Shown here in pieces: positions 1 to 11,637 of a stretch of DNA of 64,000 bases. The position numbers and the translations under genes were made by a program. Location of the stretch: contig NC_045145.1 of assembly GCF_008831285.2 (NCBI RefSeq), forward strand, positions 7,684,802 to 7,748,801, read 5' to 3'. The notes beneath the pieces were generated by a model. The model did no database searches and was not told where the DNA came from. It saw only the letters and a list, made by a program, of their open reading frames with translations. The DNA is from Nymphaea colorata. Taxonomy: Eukaryota; Streptophyta; Magnoliopsida; Nymphaeales; Nymphaeaceae. How positions within the stretch are numbered: the first letter of the stretch is position 1; each line of letters opens with the position of its first letter.

Positions 1-1141
1 GGGCGACTCTCTTACGATAGACTTCGGCATGCTCTGCCGCTTGTAGTCTTTTCTCGTCTAAGAGGTCTAATTGAGCAAGTCTCTTTTTTTGATATTTGCT
101 AATTGGGAGTTCAATGAGAGCAGCAAATTTCATTGCTGGTTTTTGGACATGTAATGGAAGGACAATTTCCGTTCCATATACTAATTCTGCTGGTGTAGCA
201 TTGGTGGGTGTCCGAATTGTGGTTCGATACGCCCAAAGTGCATTGTGCATTTTCTCGTGCCAATCTCGGCCTGTTTCAACTGTCCTTTCTAAGACACGAA
301 TCAAAATCTTGTTGGTTGCTTCTGCCTGACCATTACCTTGAGGGTAATATGGGGCAGAAAAGTGATGTTGTATTTTGTGTTTGTGACAAAGATTGCGCAT
401 TTTCTCATTTTTGAAATGAGTACCGTTATCAGAAACGATATCATGCGGGATGCCAAATCTACACAAAAGATTTTTATGAATGAAGGACACTACGTGTTGT
501 CCTTCGACTGTTTTTAAAGTGATCGCTTCCACCCATTTGGTGAAGTAATCTGTAGCTGCAAGAAAATACCTGTGTCCATTTGAGGCAGGTGGATTGATTG
601 GACCGACTACGTCGAAGGCCCACATGGAGAATGGCCATGGTGAGCTGACCGAATGAAGGTACGCTGCTGGAGCATGAATTGATGGTGCATGCAACTGACA
701 TTTGATGCATTTCTTGACAAATTGGTGACAGTCTCTTTGCATTGTGGGCCAATAGTACCCTGCTCTGACTATCTGCTTGACGAGGGTCTGATACCCTACA
801 TGTCCCCCACAAATTCCTTCATGGGCTTCTTGAATGACTTCTAGTGCCTCATTTGCATCGAGACATCTAGCATATTCTGTGCTGAATCCTCTTCTGTATA
901 GGATGTCGGCTAGAATGAAATATCTTGAAGACATGTGTCTCAAAACTCTTTGCTCTTTTCGAGACATTTCTGGTGGAAGTGTTCCAGTTTGGAGAAAATC
1001 CTTGATGTTCTGATACCATGGTGTTTCTCTACTTTCTGCTTGCAACACCTGTTCTGGTATGACAAAAGATGGTTGTTCGAGTCTTCCAACTTCAAAAGAT
1101 CTGATAGATTCTCCAGGTTTGAAGGCAATGGTAGAGCCTAA
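1..1141 (-). pseudogene. Integrase region of element 1 pol (open to window edge)
   Basis: This frame is open from about 1141 to base 1. It begins with the end of the second RNase H and a linker, then the HHCC zinc-binding domain (H and H in an H-E-G-I-C-G-G-H context, then C-I-K-C) around 815-690. The catalytic core follows, with D in A-F-D-V-V-G-P near 625, D in V-S-D-N-G-T-H-F near 440 and E in N-G-Q-A-E-A-T-N near 330. All three catalytic acidic residues are present. Integrase inserts the element's cDNA into host DNA. It is separated from the RT/RNase H block only by a one-base deletion near 1150, so it would not be made as one polyprotein from this copy. The C-terminal end lies outside the window. 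Confidence 0.88.
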
Positions 1142-1146
1142 ACTGG

Positions 1147-3078
1147 CTAAACGTCTGCTATTGGGTTAAATTCTCTTTTGACATGTAAGAGTTGACATTC
1201 CTCGAACTGTCTTAAGAGGGAAGCTGCTAACTCTTGATATGGGATCAATTTTTGATCTTTGACTTGCCAATCTCCATTGACCTGACTGACAGCTAAGAGA
1301 GAATCTCCAAAAATGCGAACTCTCTGCACTTTAAATTTGAGCAACATTTTGAGTCCTTGGATTAGGGCCTCGTACTCTGCCATATTATGCGTGCAGGAAA
1401 AATTCAATTTGAGAGAGTAAGGAATCATTTCCCTTTCTGGTGTAATGAAAAGTATCCCAATGCCTGCCCCAGCTGTGCTCTTAGATCCATCAAAGTACAT
1501 CTCCCAAATCGGCTCTGGTTCAGTTGTCAGGATTTGCTCATCTGGAAAATCATCATTTGTTCTAATTTCTTCATATAGAGGAAAATCTGCCAATTGGTCT
1601 GCAATGGCTTGCCCCTTGATTGATTTTTGTGACACATATTCCAAATCATATTGCATCAGCAAAACCTGCCACTTTGCTATCCTTCCATTCAGAAATGGCT
1701 GTTCGAGGATATATTTGAGTGGATTAAGTTTGGATAAAATTTTAACTTCACAAGCCAATAGATAATGCCTTAATTTTTGACACATCCACACCAAGGCTAA
1801 GCAAGTTTTTTCCATGTGCGAGTAGTTCTTTTCATACTGCACAAATGTCTTACTGATGTAATAAATGGCATGTTCTATTCGGCATCCTTCTTCATATTGA
1901 GCCAGAAATCCACCACAGGCTGAATCGTTAACTGTGATGTAAAGGAGTAGAGGTTCCCCTAAAATTGGAGGTTTTAAAATTGGTGGGCAAAGAAGATACT
2001 TCTTGATCTTTTCGAATGAGGCTTGACATTCATGCCCCCATTCAAATTTGACTCCTTTCCGCAGTAAATGGTTGAAGGGTTCGCATCTCATGGCGAGATT
2101 AGATATAAACCTTCTGATTGACTGAATTCTGCCTTGCAAGCTGCGTAGCTCCTTAAGATTTGTTGGGGGTGACATTTCGATGATCGCCTTTGCTTTGGAA
2201 GGATCCATCTCGATTCCCTTTTGGCTGACCATAAATCCCAAAAGCTTACCGGATTCCACACCAAATACACATTTTTGTGGATTCAATCTAAGTTTGTATT
2301 GTAAGAGTCTATCAAAAACTTGAGAGAGAATGTTGATGTGATTCTCCCTTGTTTTTGACTTAATTAGTAGATCATCTACATATGCATCCATGATTTGATG
2401 CATTTGGTCATGAAAAATAGCTGCCATAGCCCTTTGATATGTTGCCCCAGCGTTCTTCAAACCAAATGGCATTACTGTATAGCAGAAGGTACCCCATGGG
2501 GTTGTAAATGATGTTTTGGCTTGATCTTGAGCTGCCAACTTAATTTGGTTATAACCAGAATATCCATCCATAAAGGAGAACATAGCGTGACCTGCGGTAC
2601 TGTCTACCAACAAGTCAATGTTTGGAAGTGGGTAGTCATCCTTTGGTGTAGCCTTATTCAAATCTCTGAAATCGATGCAGAGCCGAATTTTGCCATTTTT
2701 CTTTGGGACTACCACAATGTTTGCTAACCATTCAGGATAGTCGATTGTTCGGATGAACCCTGCCTTTAGTAGGTCTTCCAGGCCTTCCTTAACTTGCCCC
2801 TCAAGACGAGGGTCTAGTTTCCTCAACTTTTGTTTGATTGGCTTGCATTCTGGTTTCAATGGTAGTCGATGCTCGACTAATTTTGTATCAAGTCCTGGCA
2901 TGTCCTCATAAGTCCACGCAAAGGCTTCTTGATGCTTTTTGAGGAAGTCTATCAACTCTTTTCTTTCTTCTGCTGAGAGACTTGTTCCAATTTGCAAAAT
3001 CTTTGGACTCTCTTCCGTGCCAATGTTAATTTCCTCAATCGGATCATTAATAGAGGTGACGTTGATCTTGCTTTCTCA
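1147..3078 (-). CDS. Reverse transcriptase + RNase H + archaeal-type RNase H (element 1 pol)
   Basis: A 616-codon open block runs from the methionine at 2997; the same frame extends upstream to about 3078. Counting from that methionine, RT covers roughly residues 60-290, with the catalytic Y-V-D-D at 206-209 and the P-F-G-L motif near 177. The normal gypsy RNase H covers about 350-470: D358 and E396 are present, but the third acidic position (D-P-L-K in relatives) is N425. A second RNase H follows at about 497-616 with D503 (F-D-G-S), E541 (M-A-E-Y-E) and D565 (G-D-S). The product copies element RNA into DNA and removes the RNA strand. The frame stops at 1147 inside the last RNase H motif through a one-base loss. 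Apart from that shift the block looks functional. Confidence 0.92.
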
Positions 3079-3344
3079 TTTGGATGAACTCTGGACATTC
3101 GGCCTCAGTGAGTTCTGGATTTATCTCCTTAAAAGCTTTTGATGTTTGATCCTCAAATGCCATCCTAAAGATTGTAAAGAAGTTAGATGAAATTTGAGAC
3201 ATTGTATATGGAAGTAATTTGCATTTGTCATTGTATTTTTGAAGGTATTACAAAATGAAGACACTTGGTCTATTTGAGTACAATGACGACAAAATGACAA
3301 AATGATGACGGATTTGTTGATTCAAATTGATGGTGAACATCCGC
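3079..3344 (-). other. Protease-RT linker, frameshifted
   Basis: This stretch between the G-patch-like end and the RT block has a short acidic open frame that shifts near 3075. I recognise no domain in it. Confidence 0.45.
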
Positions 3345-4475
3345 CTATGGTATTGCTCTTGACGAAAGGTACTGGCTTGAATTCTTCCTCAACATCCACT
3401 TTTTCATAGCTTGGCACCCCAAGGCTTGAGTGCCTCGTTGTCCTGTCAAGGTAACTGGTTCCAAGATTCCATTTTCATGTTTGCCAAGGCCAGTAAATGG
3501 CTGGTAGCCATGGCGTATGAGTAAATCCAATCCTTTCTCATTCTGGCAGAATTTCTTGAACAACGGATGACTTTTGTAACTTGTTTCAAGTTTGGTACCC
3601 CTTTTCACCCATACCTGTTTCTTTGGTTTCTGAATGGCCAACCTGCTAAGACTTTGAGATATTTCTTCCTCTTTGCAGACTCGAATACTGGGTACCTCAA
3701 TTGTATATGTTGGTACCGGAATCATTGGGTGTACAAGCCGACTTTCCCTATCCTCTGCATAGATGGTTATAGAATTCCCGTTGTGAGTCCATTTGACACA
3801 CTGATGTAGAGTGGAGGGAACTGCATTGGTAGCATGGATCCATGGCCTGCCAAGCAACAAGTTGAAGAGGGTTCTATATCCACCACATGAAATAAAACCC
3901 GATGATACGTCTCAGAAATATTCAAATCCAGACATATGCATCCTAGGCATGGTTGTCCTGTCCCGTCATATCCATGGATGAAAATTTTGGATGGAGTATA
4001 GTCAGCCTGTCTTATGCCCAACTCACGAGCTGTTTGTTGTGGACAGATGTTCAGGTTGCTCCACCATCAATTAAAACGTGGGAGACTCTGGTGCCCCTTG
4101 TCTCTATCACTATGTGCAAGGCGTCATTGTGCGATGCACCTCCAGTTGGTAGATCTTTATCAGAGAATATGATCGGACTATTTTCACATAATTCAAAAGC
4201 CCATTCATTCCCCCTGTTAGGGCTAAACCCTCCCTTCTTGACTTCAGGTAAGGGGTCCAATTCATTGAAAATGGATTCCAATGGTTCAGGGTCGCACACT
4301 TGTGACTTCTGATCAATCTCTGTCAGATGGTCTTGTTTAACCAGTCCGGTTTGTGCATTGATGGATCCTTTATCATGTTTGAAAAGCAATCCAAAGAAAT
4401 CCAGGGACGCTGTATCCCTTTTGTTTGTCACCATAATTTGACGACCTGTTGAAAATCTGACCATCGAAACTATTC
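3345..4475 (-). pseudogene. Aspartic protease with G-patch-like tail (element 1)
   Basis: The protease active-site region is V-L-I-D-G-G-A-T near 4060, the D-G-G variant usual in Tat elements in place of D-T/S-G. The second conserved protease block, L-L-L-G-R-P-W-I-H, lies near 3860. The reading frame changes near 4051 (a C lost from a CCC run) and again near 3870. After the protease, between about 3500 and 3400, is a glycine pattern (R-H-G-Y-Q-P-F-T-G-L-G-K, then G-I-L-E-P and a final A-L-G) that fits a G-patch, a short nucleic-acid-binding motif. The protease would cut the Gag-Pol polyprotein. The segment ends at 3345, and a short acidic linker with a further frameshift near 3075 precedes RT. 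Confidence 0.8.
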
Positions 4476-5886
4476 CTTTGCCATGTTTAGGAAAAGGATT
4501 CTTGAAATGTCCGGCTGTTCACTGACCTCTTTGATTATTTCTTTGTCAACTGCATCTTGCACAATATTTTTAAGTACAAGGCAGTCTTCTGTATCATGTC
4601 CTGGAGCGCGATGAAATTTACAGAATTGCTCTTTGTTTTTCCCCATCATTGGTGGGGGGTTGGAGACTTTTGGGAGAAACAGAGTACCTCTTTCGATTAG
4701 CATATGCATGACCTCTTCATAACTTTGTTGTAATGGGGTAAATTTTCTATCGTACCCCCATCCAGGATGTTTGTTTTTGGTGCCACTACTACTGCCACTA
4801 GCTCTGTCCATTACCCTTTATTCTTGGGATATTCGGACTTTTCTTTCTTGAAGGCTGCAGCGTTGGCCACGATGTTGGCTGGAGCATTCTGACTTCTGCT
4901 ATTCTTTTTTGTATCTTCCCTTACTTTTACCGGGATGACAGCATCAAAAGCTCCATTCTCAATTCCTGCTTCAATGCATTCTGCCCTCTCAGTGAGATCG
5001 ATGAAAGACTTGATTGGAGCATTGGAAATGAGGCTCCTTAATGGTTGTGTCAAATTGTTTACGATCAATCCCAGTGCATGGGATTGAGAGATTGGGTCTC
5101 TCATCTTGTTGCAAGAAGACCTCCACCTCTGAATAAAATCTCTCACCTTTTCACCTGGCCTCTGTTTTAGATAGCATAATGTGGTGATCGTTGGTGCAGT
5201 TTCAACGTTTTGAATGAACCTTTCGATGAAAAGGTTGATTAACATGTCAAAATTTTTAATTCCACTGGGTTGATGTGTTCCCGATACCATTGTGCTGCAA
5301 TTCCTTCTAGGCTTCTAGGGAAACATCGAAAGAGGGCCCTATGATTGTGGCGGAATTTGTAACATTCAGCAAAGAACATGGCCAAATGTGCCTTTGGGTC
5401 TCCATGGCCATCAAATTTGATAAATTTCTTGGGCAAGTTTTTTATGTGTTTGTCATTTTCGAAGCTTTCGTAGAAATCTTCGCAAGTGAAATTCCTCTTG
5501 TTCTTGCCTTTAAGTTGTACTGCATTTAACTTCTTTTCAACTTCCTGGATTTTTGTTTTCCAGGATTCTCCCTTCTTCTTTTTCTTGGGAGTTTTCGGTT
5601 CTTCCTCACTACTAGATTCTGTTGTAGCGTCTTCAGAAGAGTCTGAACTGCTTGATGAGTACTTTCTTGTTTTCTTCCCTTTCTTTTTGGCTTTTTCTGC
5701 CTGCGCTTGTTCTTCATTGAACATGATCATGTATTTCCGGAATCTTCTGTATTCCTCAAATTCTGGGTCATTTATTTCCAGCTTGGGAGGTGTTTCTGAG
5801 GAGGATTCTTCTCCCCTGTCTCCTATAAAAGGTTGATCAAGCTCCATTTCACTCCTTCTCCTGCTTTGGCTTCTGGTTTCAACCAT
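4470..5886 (-). pseudogene. Gag (retrotransposon capsid protein) of element 1
   Basis: The likely start is the methionine at 5886 (M-V-E-T-R-S-Q-S), because the open frame extends upstream only through non-conserved sequence. A basic and serine/acidic low-complexity N-terminal region (about 5700-5560) precedes the capsid domain. That domain includes A-A-Q-W-Y near 5290 and F-I-Q-R-W-R near 5130, as in retrotransposon Gag proteins. A zinc knuckle of the C-x2-H-x4-H-x4-C form (C-K-F-H ... H-D-T-E-D-C) lies near 4600; this C-H-H-C form is typical of Tat Gag. Frameshifts occur near 5245 (in an A5 run), 4811 and 4475. Gag would assemble cytoplasmic virus-like particles around element RNA. Confidence 0.87.
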
Positions 5887-6059
5887 AAAGCGGATGTTCA
5901 CCTTGCAAGAAGAAAAATTGAAAATGTTAGGATGTGAATTGATGAGAGGTGACAAATTTTGATTACATATTAAAAGAAAGATGAGAATGACAAAACTTGA
6001 CAAAGTTTAACATAACTTGACAAATTTTGGCTTAATGACAATGAACTAGACATGACAAT
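5887..6059 (-). other. Spacer between PMD ORF and gag
   Basis: An A/T-rich spacer separates the extra ORF from the gag start; on the minus strand it would be the gag 5' untranslated leader. No further gene was seen. Confidence 0.4.
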
Positions 6060-7269
6060 CTAGGACAGAAGGATAGATGGGCGGACTTCATCCCACCATT
6101 TTACATATTTGGGACCCATTCCTGGACCAAGGACAAGATACAAGTGAGCAAATGATTCCCAACGTTGCTGGGCATAGGTGTATATCCCGGACCACTCTTC
6201 AGTGTCTAGTTCACACTCCACAATGGCTCCTTCCGACTCAATTGGATATGCCTTCCTCTGACGCAGTGAGAATTGCCTGAGGCAACGCTCCGGATGATAT
6301 TCAATTATGAAAAACGGTTCCAATAGAAGACTTCCTCTGACTGGGTTGTAAGTGTATCTTGACTTGATGACCTCTCGATCAAAGAAGTCCCAAATGATGG
6401 TGGAGTCATCAACTTCCTCCATCTTTCTGCGGTAGTGCTCCATACTGATAACTGACCGTCTGTGTTTTGAAAATGACATGATTGTGGCCCCACATGTTTG
6501 TAGAACATGCTTGCAGTGCAAAGACACATCCTTCTATCGAGTCTGCATCTCCAATTGAAAATTTGGCCAACCCTCTGTAAAGGAATGCCAAGGCTGCCAT
6601 TGCTATGGAAATGTGACGGACTTTGACATGCCCCCATTTTCTGAAGAGGCGAGCTATGCGGAAATCCATTATGTGTTCTTCATTATTGAAGAAGATAAGA
6701 CCCACGGTACAAGTCACCATGGAGTTTTTGTACTTGTCTGCAACAGTTCTAGATAGTGACGCAGGGTTGACAAATTGGGAGTATGTTTCACCAAGCTCTT
6801 GTAGTTGAAGATATTGATGTCCATCTTTCTCTAGAAAATGCCAACTCCTTTTCCCTGTGAGTTTACGAATCACTTCTAGAGTTTTGACTTGACCTTGGTT
6901 TACAAGGAACTGGTCTTCAATTGGACCTCTTGGGTCACCTTTTGGTTCTGGCAAACCCATAATGTTGGAGAACTCATCAAGAGTGATTGTCATTTCACCC
7001 CATGGAAACCAGAATGTGTTGGTCCTTGGGTTCCATCTTTCAGCAATTGCATGAATTAGATTGCCATTGATAGGCTGTATGGCAAGTCTGACTGCTTCTT
7101 CAAGACCGCAATCCTCTAAGTGATCCGGGAACATACACCGAAAAGTTGGGTACCATGAAAGATACCACTGAGGTAGGTAGACTCCACTTGGGATGATGCG
7201 AAGTCCGGATCGGCCTTGACATGACCCGAATAGGATGTGGTCATATGGGAAGATACTTTCTGAGTCCAT
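6060..7269 (-). pseudogene. Plant mobile domain (PMD) ORF carried upstream of gag
   Basis: The start ATG is at 7269. The first frame runs to about 6409 and the sequence continues in a second frame to 6060, so one indel lies near 6440-6460; together they give about 400 codons. The first part matches the plant mobile domain (aminotransferase-like) of MAIN/MAIL1-type proteins: a W-N-P-R-T-N-T-F-W-F-P-W-G-E-M-T-I-T-L-D-E motif near residue 85, then I-M-G-L-P. Its biochemical role is not settled; host PMD proteins act in transposon silencing and genome stability. The ORF lies between leader and gag on the same strand, where Ogre-type elements carry an extra ORF1. Whether it helps the element or is a captured host gene cannot be told from this copy. 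Confidence 0.82.
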
Positions 7270-8045
7270 CTAGACAAGAGAAGGTATTAGACTTTGACAT
7301 GAATTGACCCAATAGAGACTCGAGAAGAGTTTTGACATTGGGTTTGGACATGGACTTAGGGGCAAAGTAAAACATCACATGCATCCAAACAAGCAGTTAA
7401 TGAAAAATTGATAATGCAATTCCTAGGACTCTTGCCTATATGCATTATTTTGAAAATTGGTCTTGGAACCTATGGAAAATAAATGGGTAAATGGTTCTTT
7501 ATTTATCCAAAATTTATGGTATACCTATATACCAAATTTATGGTACTAGCATTGACTCCTCCAAGGGTTTTCTAGATTTGGGCTCTCATTTCTCCTTGTT
7601 CACCCATCGATATACCGGGACTATTGTCCGTTTCGGTACTAATGGGGGGACTTCTCAGTCCAAATGGGTGGTCCAGTTGTAAGGCTATATCTTGGACTAA
7701 TGTCCTAAAAATAGCCCGGCAACATGATGACCGGGATATGATATAGGTAAGGATTTGTTTTTCAAAATTCATGAGAAGATGCAAAATAGATGGCTCTATT
7801 GCATACATTCCTAAGAGATGGATTTGAAATTTGAGAGCATACATGGGCTGCATACAATCCTTAAATTGAGGAGGGTAGGATAAATTGAAATGAATGAGGT
7901 TCATGAAATCTCTTCAATGTACACTACATGATGTCGGTATGCATTTTTGTGAATTTATTTTTTTTTTTTTTTGTGCAATTGATGTCCGACATTGGTGAAA
8001 ATAACTCATATATGATCCAAATAAGTCTTTAGACAAACAATGACG
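7270..8045 (-). other. 5' leader of element 1
   Basis: Untranslated leader between the primer-binding site and the PMD ORF. It is A/T-rich, has a T tract near 7959-7973, and shows no convincing ORF. Confidence 0.6.
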
Positions 8046-8063
8046 GGTCCCACTGGGGTGCCA
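8046..8063 (-). promoter_or_regulatory. Primer-binding site of element 1
   Basis: On the minus strand, two bases after the LTR end, the sequence begins TGGCACCCCAGTGGGAC. It starts with the TGG expected for pairing to a tRNA 3' CCA end and resembles the TGGCGAC...CTGGGGA sites of Tat elements. The exact tRNA is not assigned. Confidence 0.6.
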
Positions 8064-10480
8064 TCTGTTCGCACCCCACTCCTTTTTCAAGAAGGTCGAA
8101 ATGCGAGTGAGCAAAATTCTTTTAAAATTGGGGTTTTGAGAAAGTTTTCAAGAGAAAGGGATCCGCTCGTCGGTACGAGGTCCAACCGTTCCTGCCGCCT
8201 TTAACAGGGGTAATTAGACCAAGGACTAAGGATCATTTGGATCACATACGAGTTATTGATGTAAGTCCTATATGCTTATGCATTGAGGTTTTAGATTCAA
8301 GAACCGAAATTCATTTTTTTGAATAAATGAATTTGAATATTGGGGGTTTTCAAGTCGGTTTAAAAACCTTTGTTTTGGTGTTATTTGAAACACATAATTC
8401 TTGAGGATTTTTGAAGATTTGGGATTGAGTTCTTTGTTGTGAACTCTAGATGATGATGATCATCTTATGATAAAAATTGATTTTGAACTCTTCTTTTGTC
8501 AAATCATGTGATTTGTAGAATTCATTCTTTTGAAAGAACATAGGTTCCAAATTGTTAGAAAACATGTTGTTTTTCAAATGCACTTTGGCCAAAAGATTAT
8601 GAATGCATTGCTTGTGTTTTCTTTTGAAGTTAAGTGAAGTTTACAAATTCTCATTGCAATATGACTTGGTCACTTTTTGCAACTTAAATTTGAATCACTT
8701 AATTTCTTGAGAATGTGCATGTGGTGCCATTGATTTTGAGTGAAAGTGAATGCATGAAACGAGAATGGAAACTATATGGAACATTCATTCTTCTCTCTCT
8801 CATAATCCATCAAGATTCATTCATATGAAACATACATTCTTCACTCCCTCATAATCTCTCAAAGTTCGTATTGCACGTCATACAATCTATACATGAAGAT
8901 TGATTAAAATGTAGGACTTTCTCTATATGTGCTCATTATATGATTAAGCACATGAATTAGAGATGTAGTCCATAAGCTTGAGGCTTGACATAAAATTATC
9001 AAAATGATGAAAATATATAAATGATGTCAAGTTCAATCTTTGAAACGGATGGGAGACATGGATGACGTCCACTTTTGTCTCAAAATAGCTAAAAATCAGA
9101 CCTTGTGTTGATTTAAATAGCTGAAAATTGTGGACATTGATTCCAATAAGGACTTGTTTCTTAGATAGAAACAATGAGTTTTTCAAATCTATTCAAATTC
9201 CAGATTTCGTAGTAATGAAATCATCAACTCCTTTGGATGATTCTAGGATGGTTGGTATTTCAAATATGTAAATTTTGATATTCTTAAACCAATTCCTATG
9301 AAACATGGTCTGATTTCAACAACATACATACATCTTACGTATGGGTTTGCTGAAATTAAGTAAAAATGAAATGAAAATAATTTATAATCTTGCACTAGAA
9401 AAATCAATAAAAATGGCCCATTTCCTTAAAGACCGGTTTGGAAACATGTTCCAACCTGATTTTAAGGGAGGAATGTAATTTTTGACAAGAAATCAGATAC
9501 ATATATGTACATATATAACAATGTATACATATACGTACCTTACTTTTCAAAATGAAATTTTATCAAGGGACCGCATGACTCATGAATCATGATGATTCAT
9601 GGCTGGGTTCTTTTATGTAGGAAGATTGAGAACTTGTTTCAAATCTTCCATACTACCCTTGATTAATTAAATTGAAAGACATGAATCAAAATGACTGTGA
9701 ATAAGAAAGAAAATAAAACAATACTCAAGCTTATTCGTCCATCATTTAGCCATGCAAGGGTGGATCACATTCATAAAAACGTATCCATCCCTTATAGGCA
9801 TTTTCATCATACGTGATGTAGCAAAATCACTCTCTCACCATGGGATTCTCTCATGGTAGGGAGTTCAAAATGGTATTAAGTTGGTTCCTTTGAAAGGGAC
9901 TTGGCCTTGGGGCCCATTTCAAAATTTGATACTTGGGTTCATATTTAAGAAAAACCGACATATGCATGCATTATGCATTAACATGTACATTGAAGCGTAG
10001 GTTTCCCTTAGCTGGACATCATTCCCAGCCGTAAGCAAATGAAAATAAACCCTCCCACGAATTGCTGGAATTAAAATAAATCAACAATAAGCTAAAGTAG
10101 AAGAGAAGTGAGTTAAGATCACCTACCTTGCGGTCGTTGGTCTTGATGTTTGTCCTTCGTCTTCACTTGTTTTCTAACCCAAGCAATCCTAAGCAAGAAT
10201 CCAACCGTGGATTCAAGCTTAGCAAAGCTAGAATAAGAAATAGCTTGCTTGCTGGAATTTGGAGTGGTAAAGAGGGCTTCTCACCACGAAAATCCTAAGT
10301 AAGGGTTCACTTAAGCACCCTAACTTAGCAAAATCAATGGAGAGAATAGAAGAAAGTGAAGAAGAGAATGGAAGAAAAAGGGGAAGGGGGCTTGGACGAA
10401 CCTCTTCTCTCTTCCTTGGCTTCTCCCTCCTAGCTCCTTGGCTGCAGCAATTTGATAGAATGCTCCAAAATTTCGTCCTC

Positions 10481-10499
10481 CCCCTTGGTGGCCAAGGGG
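10481..10499. promoter_or_regulatory. Perfect hairpin next to the LTR TATA box
   Basis: CCCCTTGG-TGG-CCAAGGGG is an inverted repeat with perfect 8-base arms. It sits just downstream of the TATA box in the direction of transcription, so it may fall at or near the RNA 5' end. Confidence 0.5.
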
Positions 10500-10502
10500 A
10501 GG

Positions 10503-10510
10503 TTTATATA
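10503..10510 (-). promoter_or_regulatory. TATA box of element 1 LTR
   Basis: The minus strand reads CTATATAAACC, a near-consensus plant TATA box. Transcription would be expected to start about 25-35 bases downstream, near 10475. Confidence 0.6.
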
Positions 10511-11600
10511 GAGGAGGAGGTGGGTTTAACCACCTTCTTAACTCACCTTGGGAACTTGCTTAAGACCTTGGGAACTTGTAAAATGAGTTAAATAGACTTT
10601 AAAGGCTCTAATTGACCATTTCTCAGCCCATTTCCACGAACTAGGTGGGCTGGGCTAGGTTTGGTCAACTTGGGTTCAGACCTAGGTGACCATTTTGACC
10701 AAAATTTTAGACGAAAATGCCCTTGCACAGGGTTTTGCCCTTATTTTGTACTATTTATTTATTTTTTGTTTGAAATCGAGCTTATAAGGTTAAAACCTAG
10801 TTACTAAGCTCCAAATGCCATTGAATTATGATAATTAAATTTAAATTTTAATAAAATTTAAAAATTTTATCAAATTTGGTTCGAAAAGGGTATTTTCGTC
10901 CAAAACTTGATTGAAAATGGATTTCAACTGAATCAAACTTTCACTTGAGAAATTCAATTTAAATTTGGTATTTGATTCATGCATTTGACAAATTCAAATG
11001 TTTATTTGCCTTTCATAAACCATTTTAGGCTTTTTAATCTTAAGTTGACCGCAGAAGGGCAAAATTATCCAAATTGATCAATTTCGACCAATTGACCAAA
11101 GTCAAAGCTCATTTGCAAGTAGTTTGACTTTATTTGAGGTAATTTGATAAATTTGGGTCAAGAAAGCTCTTAATTGAGCTAAATTGTACTTTGACTGAGT
11201 TTAGTCAAAGTGGGTTTGGTTCGGTCAAAGTCTATTTTCGTCCATTAATTGGATCATGAGACAGACTTACGTTTTGACTGTGTTGAGCCCATGGTGACCG
11301 AACCTAGCTGGAATTGGCTCCACATTTGAGTGCACCCGGGTCAAACCTACTTGGATTAAGTAGGTTAGGTGAGTTTGACCAGTCTAGTAATTGCTTCCTT
11401 GAAAATGATTTTTTTCTTTAATGAGGACCTGGTTAAAGAAGAGAGAGAGACATAAATGTCTCTCTTTTCCTAGGTTTCTCCTTTATTTCTTCTTGAAAAT
11501 GACTTTTCTTCAATTAATTTGAGAGAAAATATTTATTTATTATTTTTTTGACATGGAGGGGGCATGGCCCCTGGGGGGCTCTTGGCCACACGAGCTAGGT

Positions 11601-11637
11601 GGGGCCCACACGTGGGGCCCACACGTGGGTCCCACGT
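11601..11637. promoter_or_regulatory. Tandem G-box (CACGTG) cluster in U3
   Basis: Two CACGTG boxes (11609-11614 and 11622-11627) lie in a short tandem repeat of a GGGCCCACACGTG-type unit, with a third related CCCACGTA. G-boxes bind plant bZIP and bHLH factors. This is a sequence match only. Confidence 0.45.

Noticed and set aside
10337-10591. 84-codon plus-strand ORF
   Set aside because: Lies antisense across the TATA box and hairpin of element 1's LTR; no domain.
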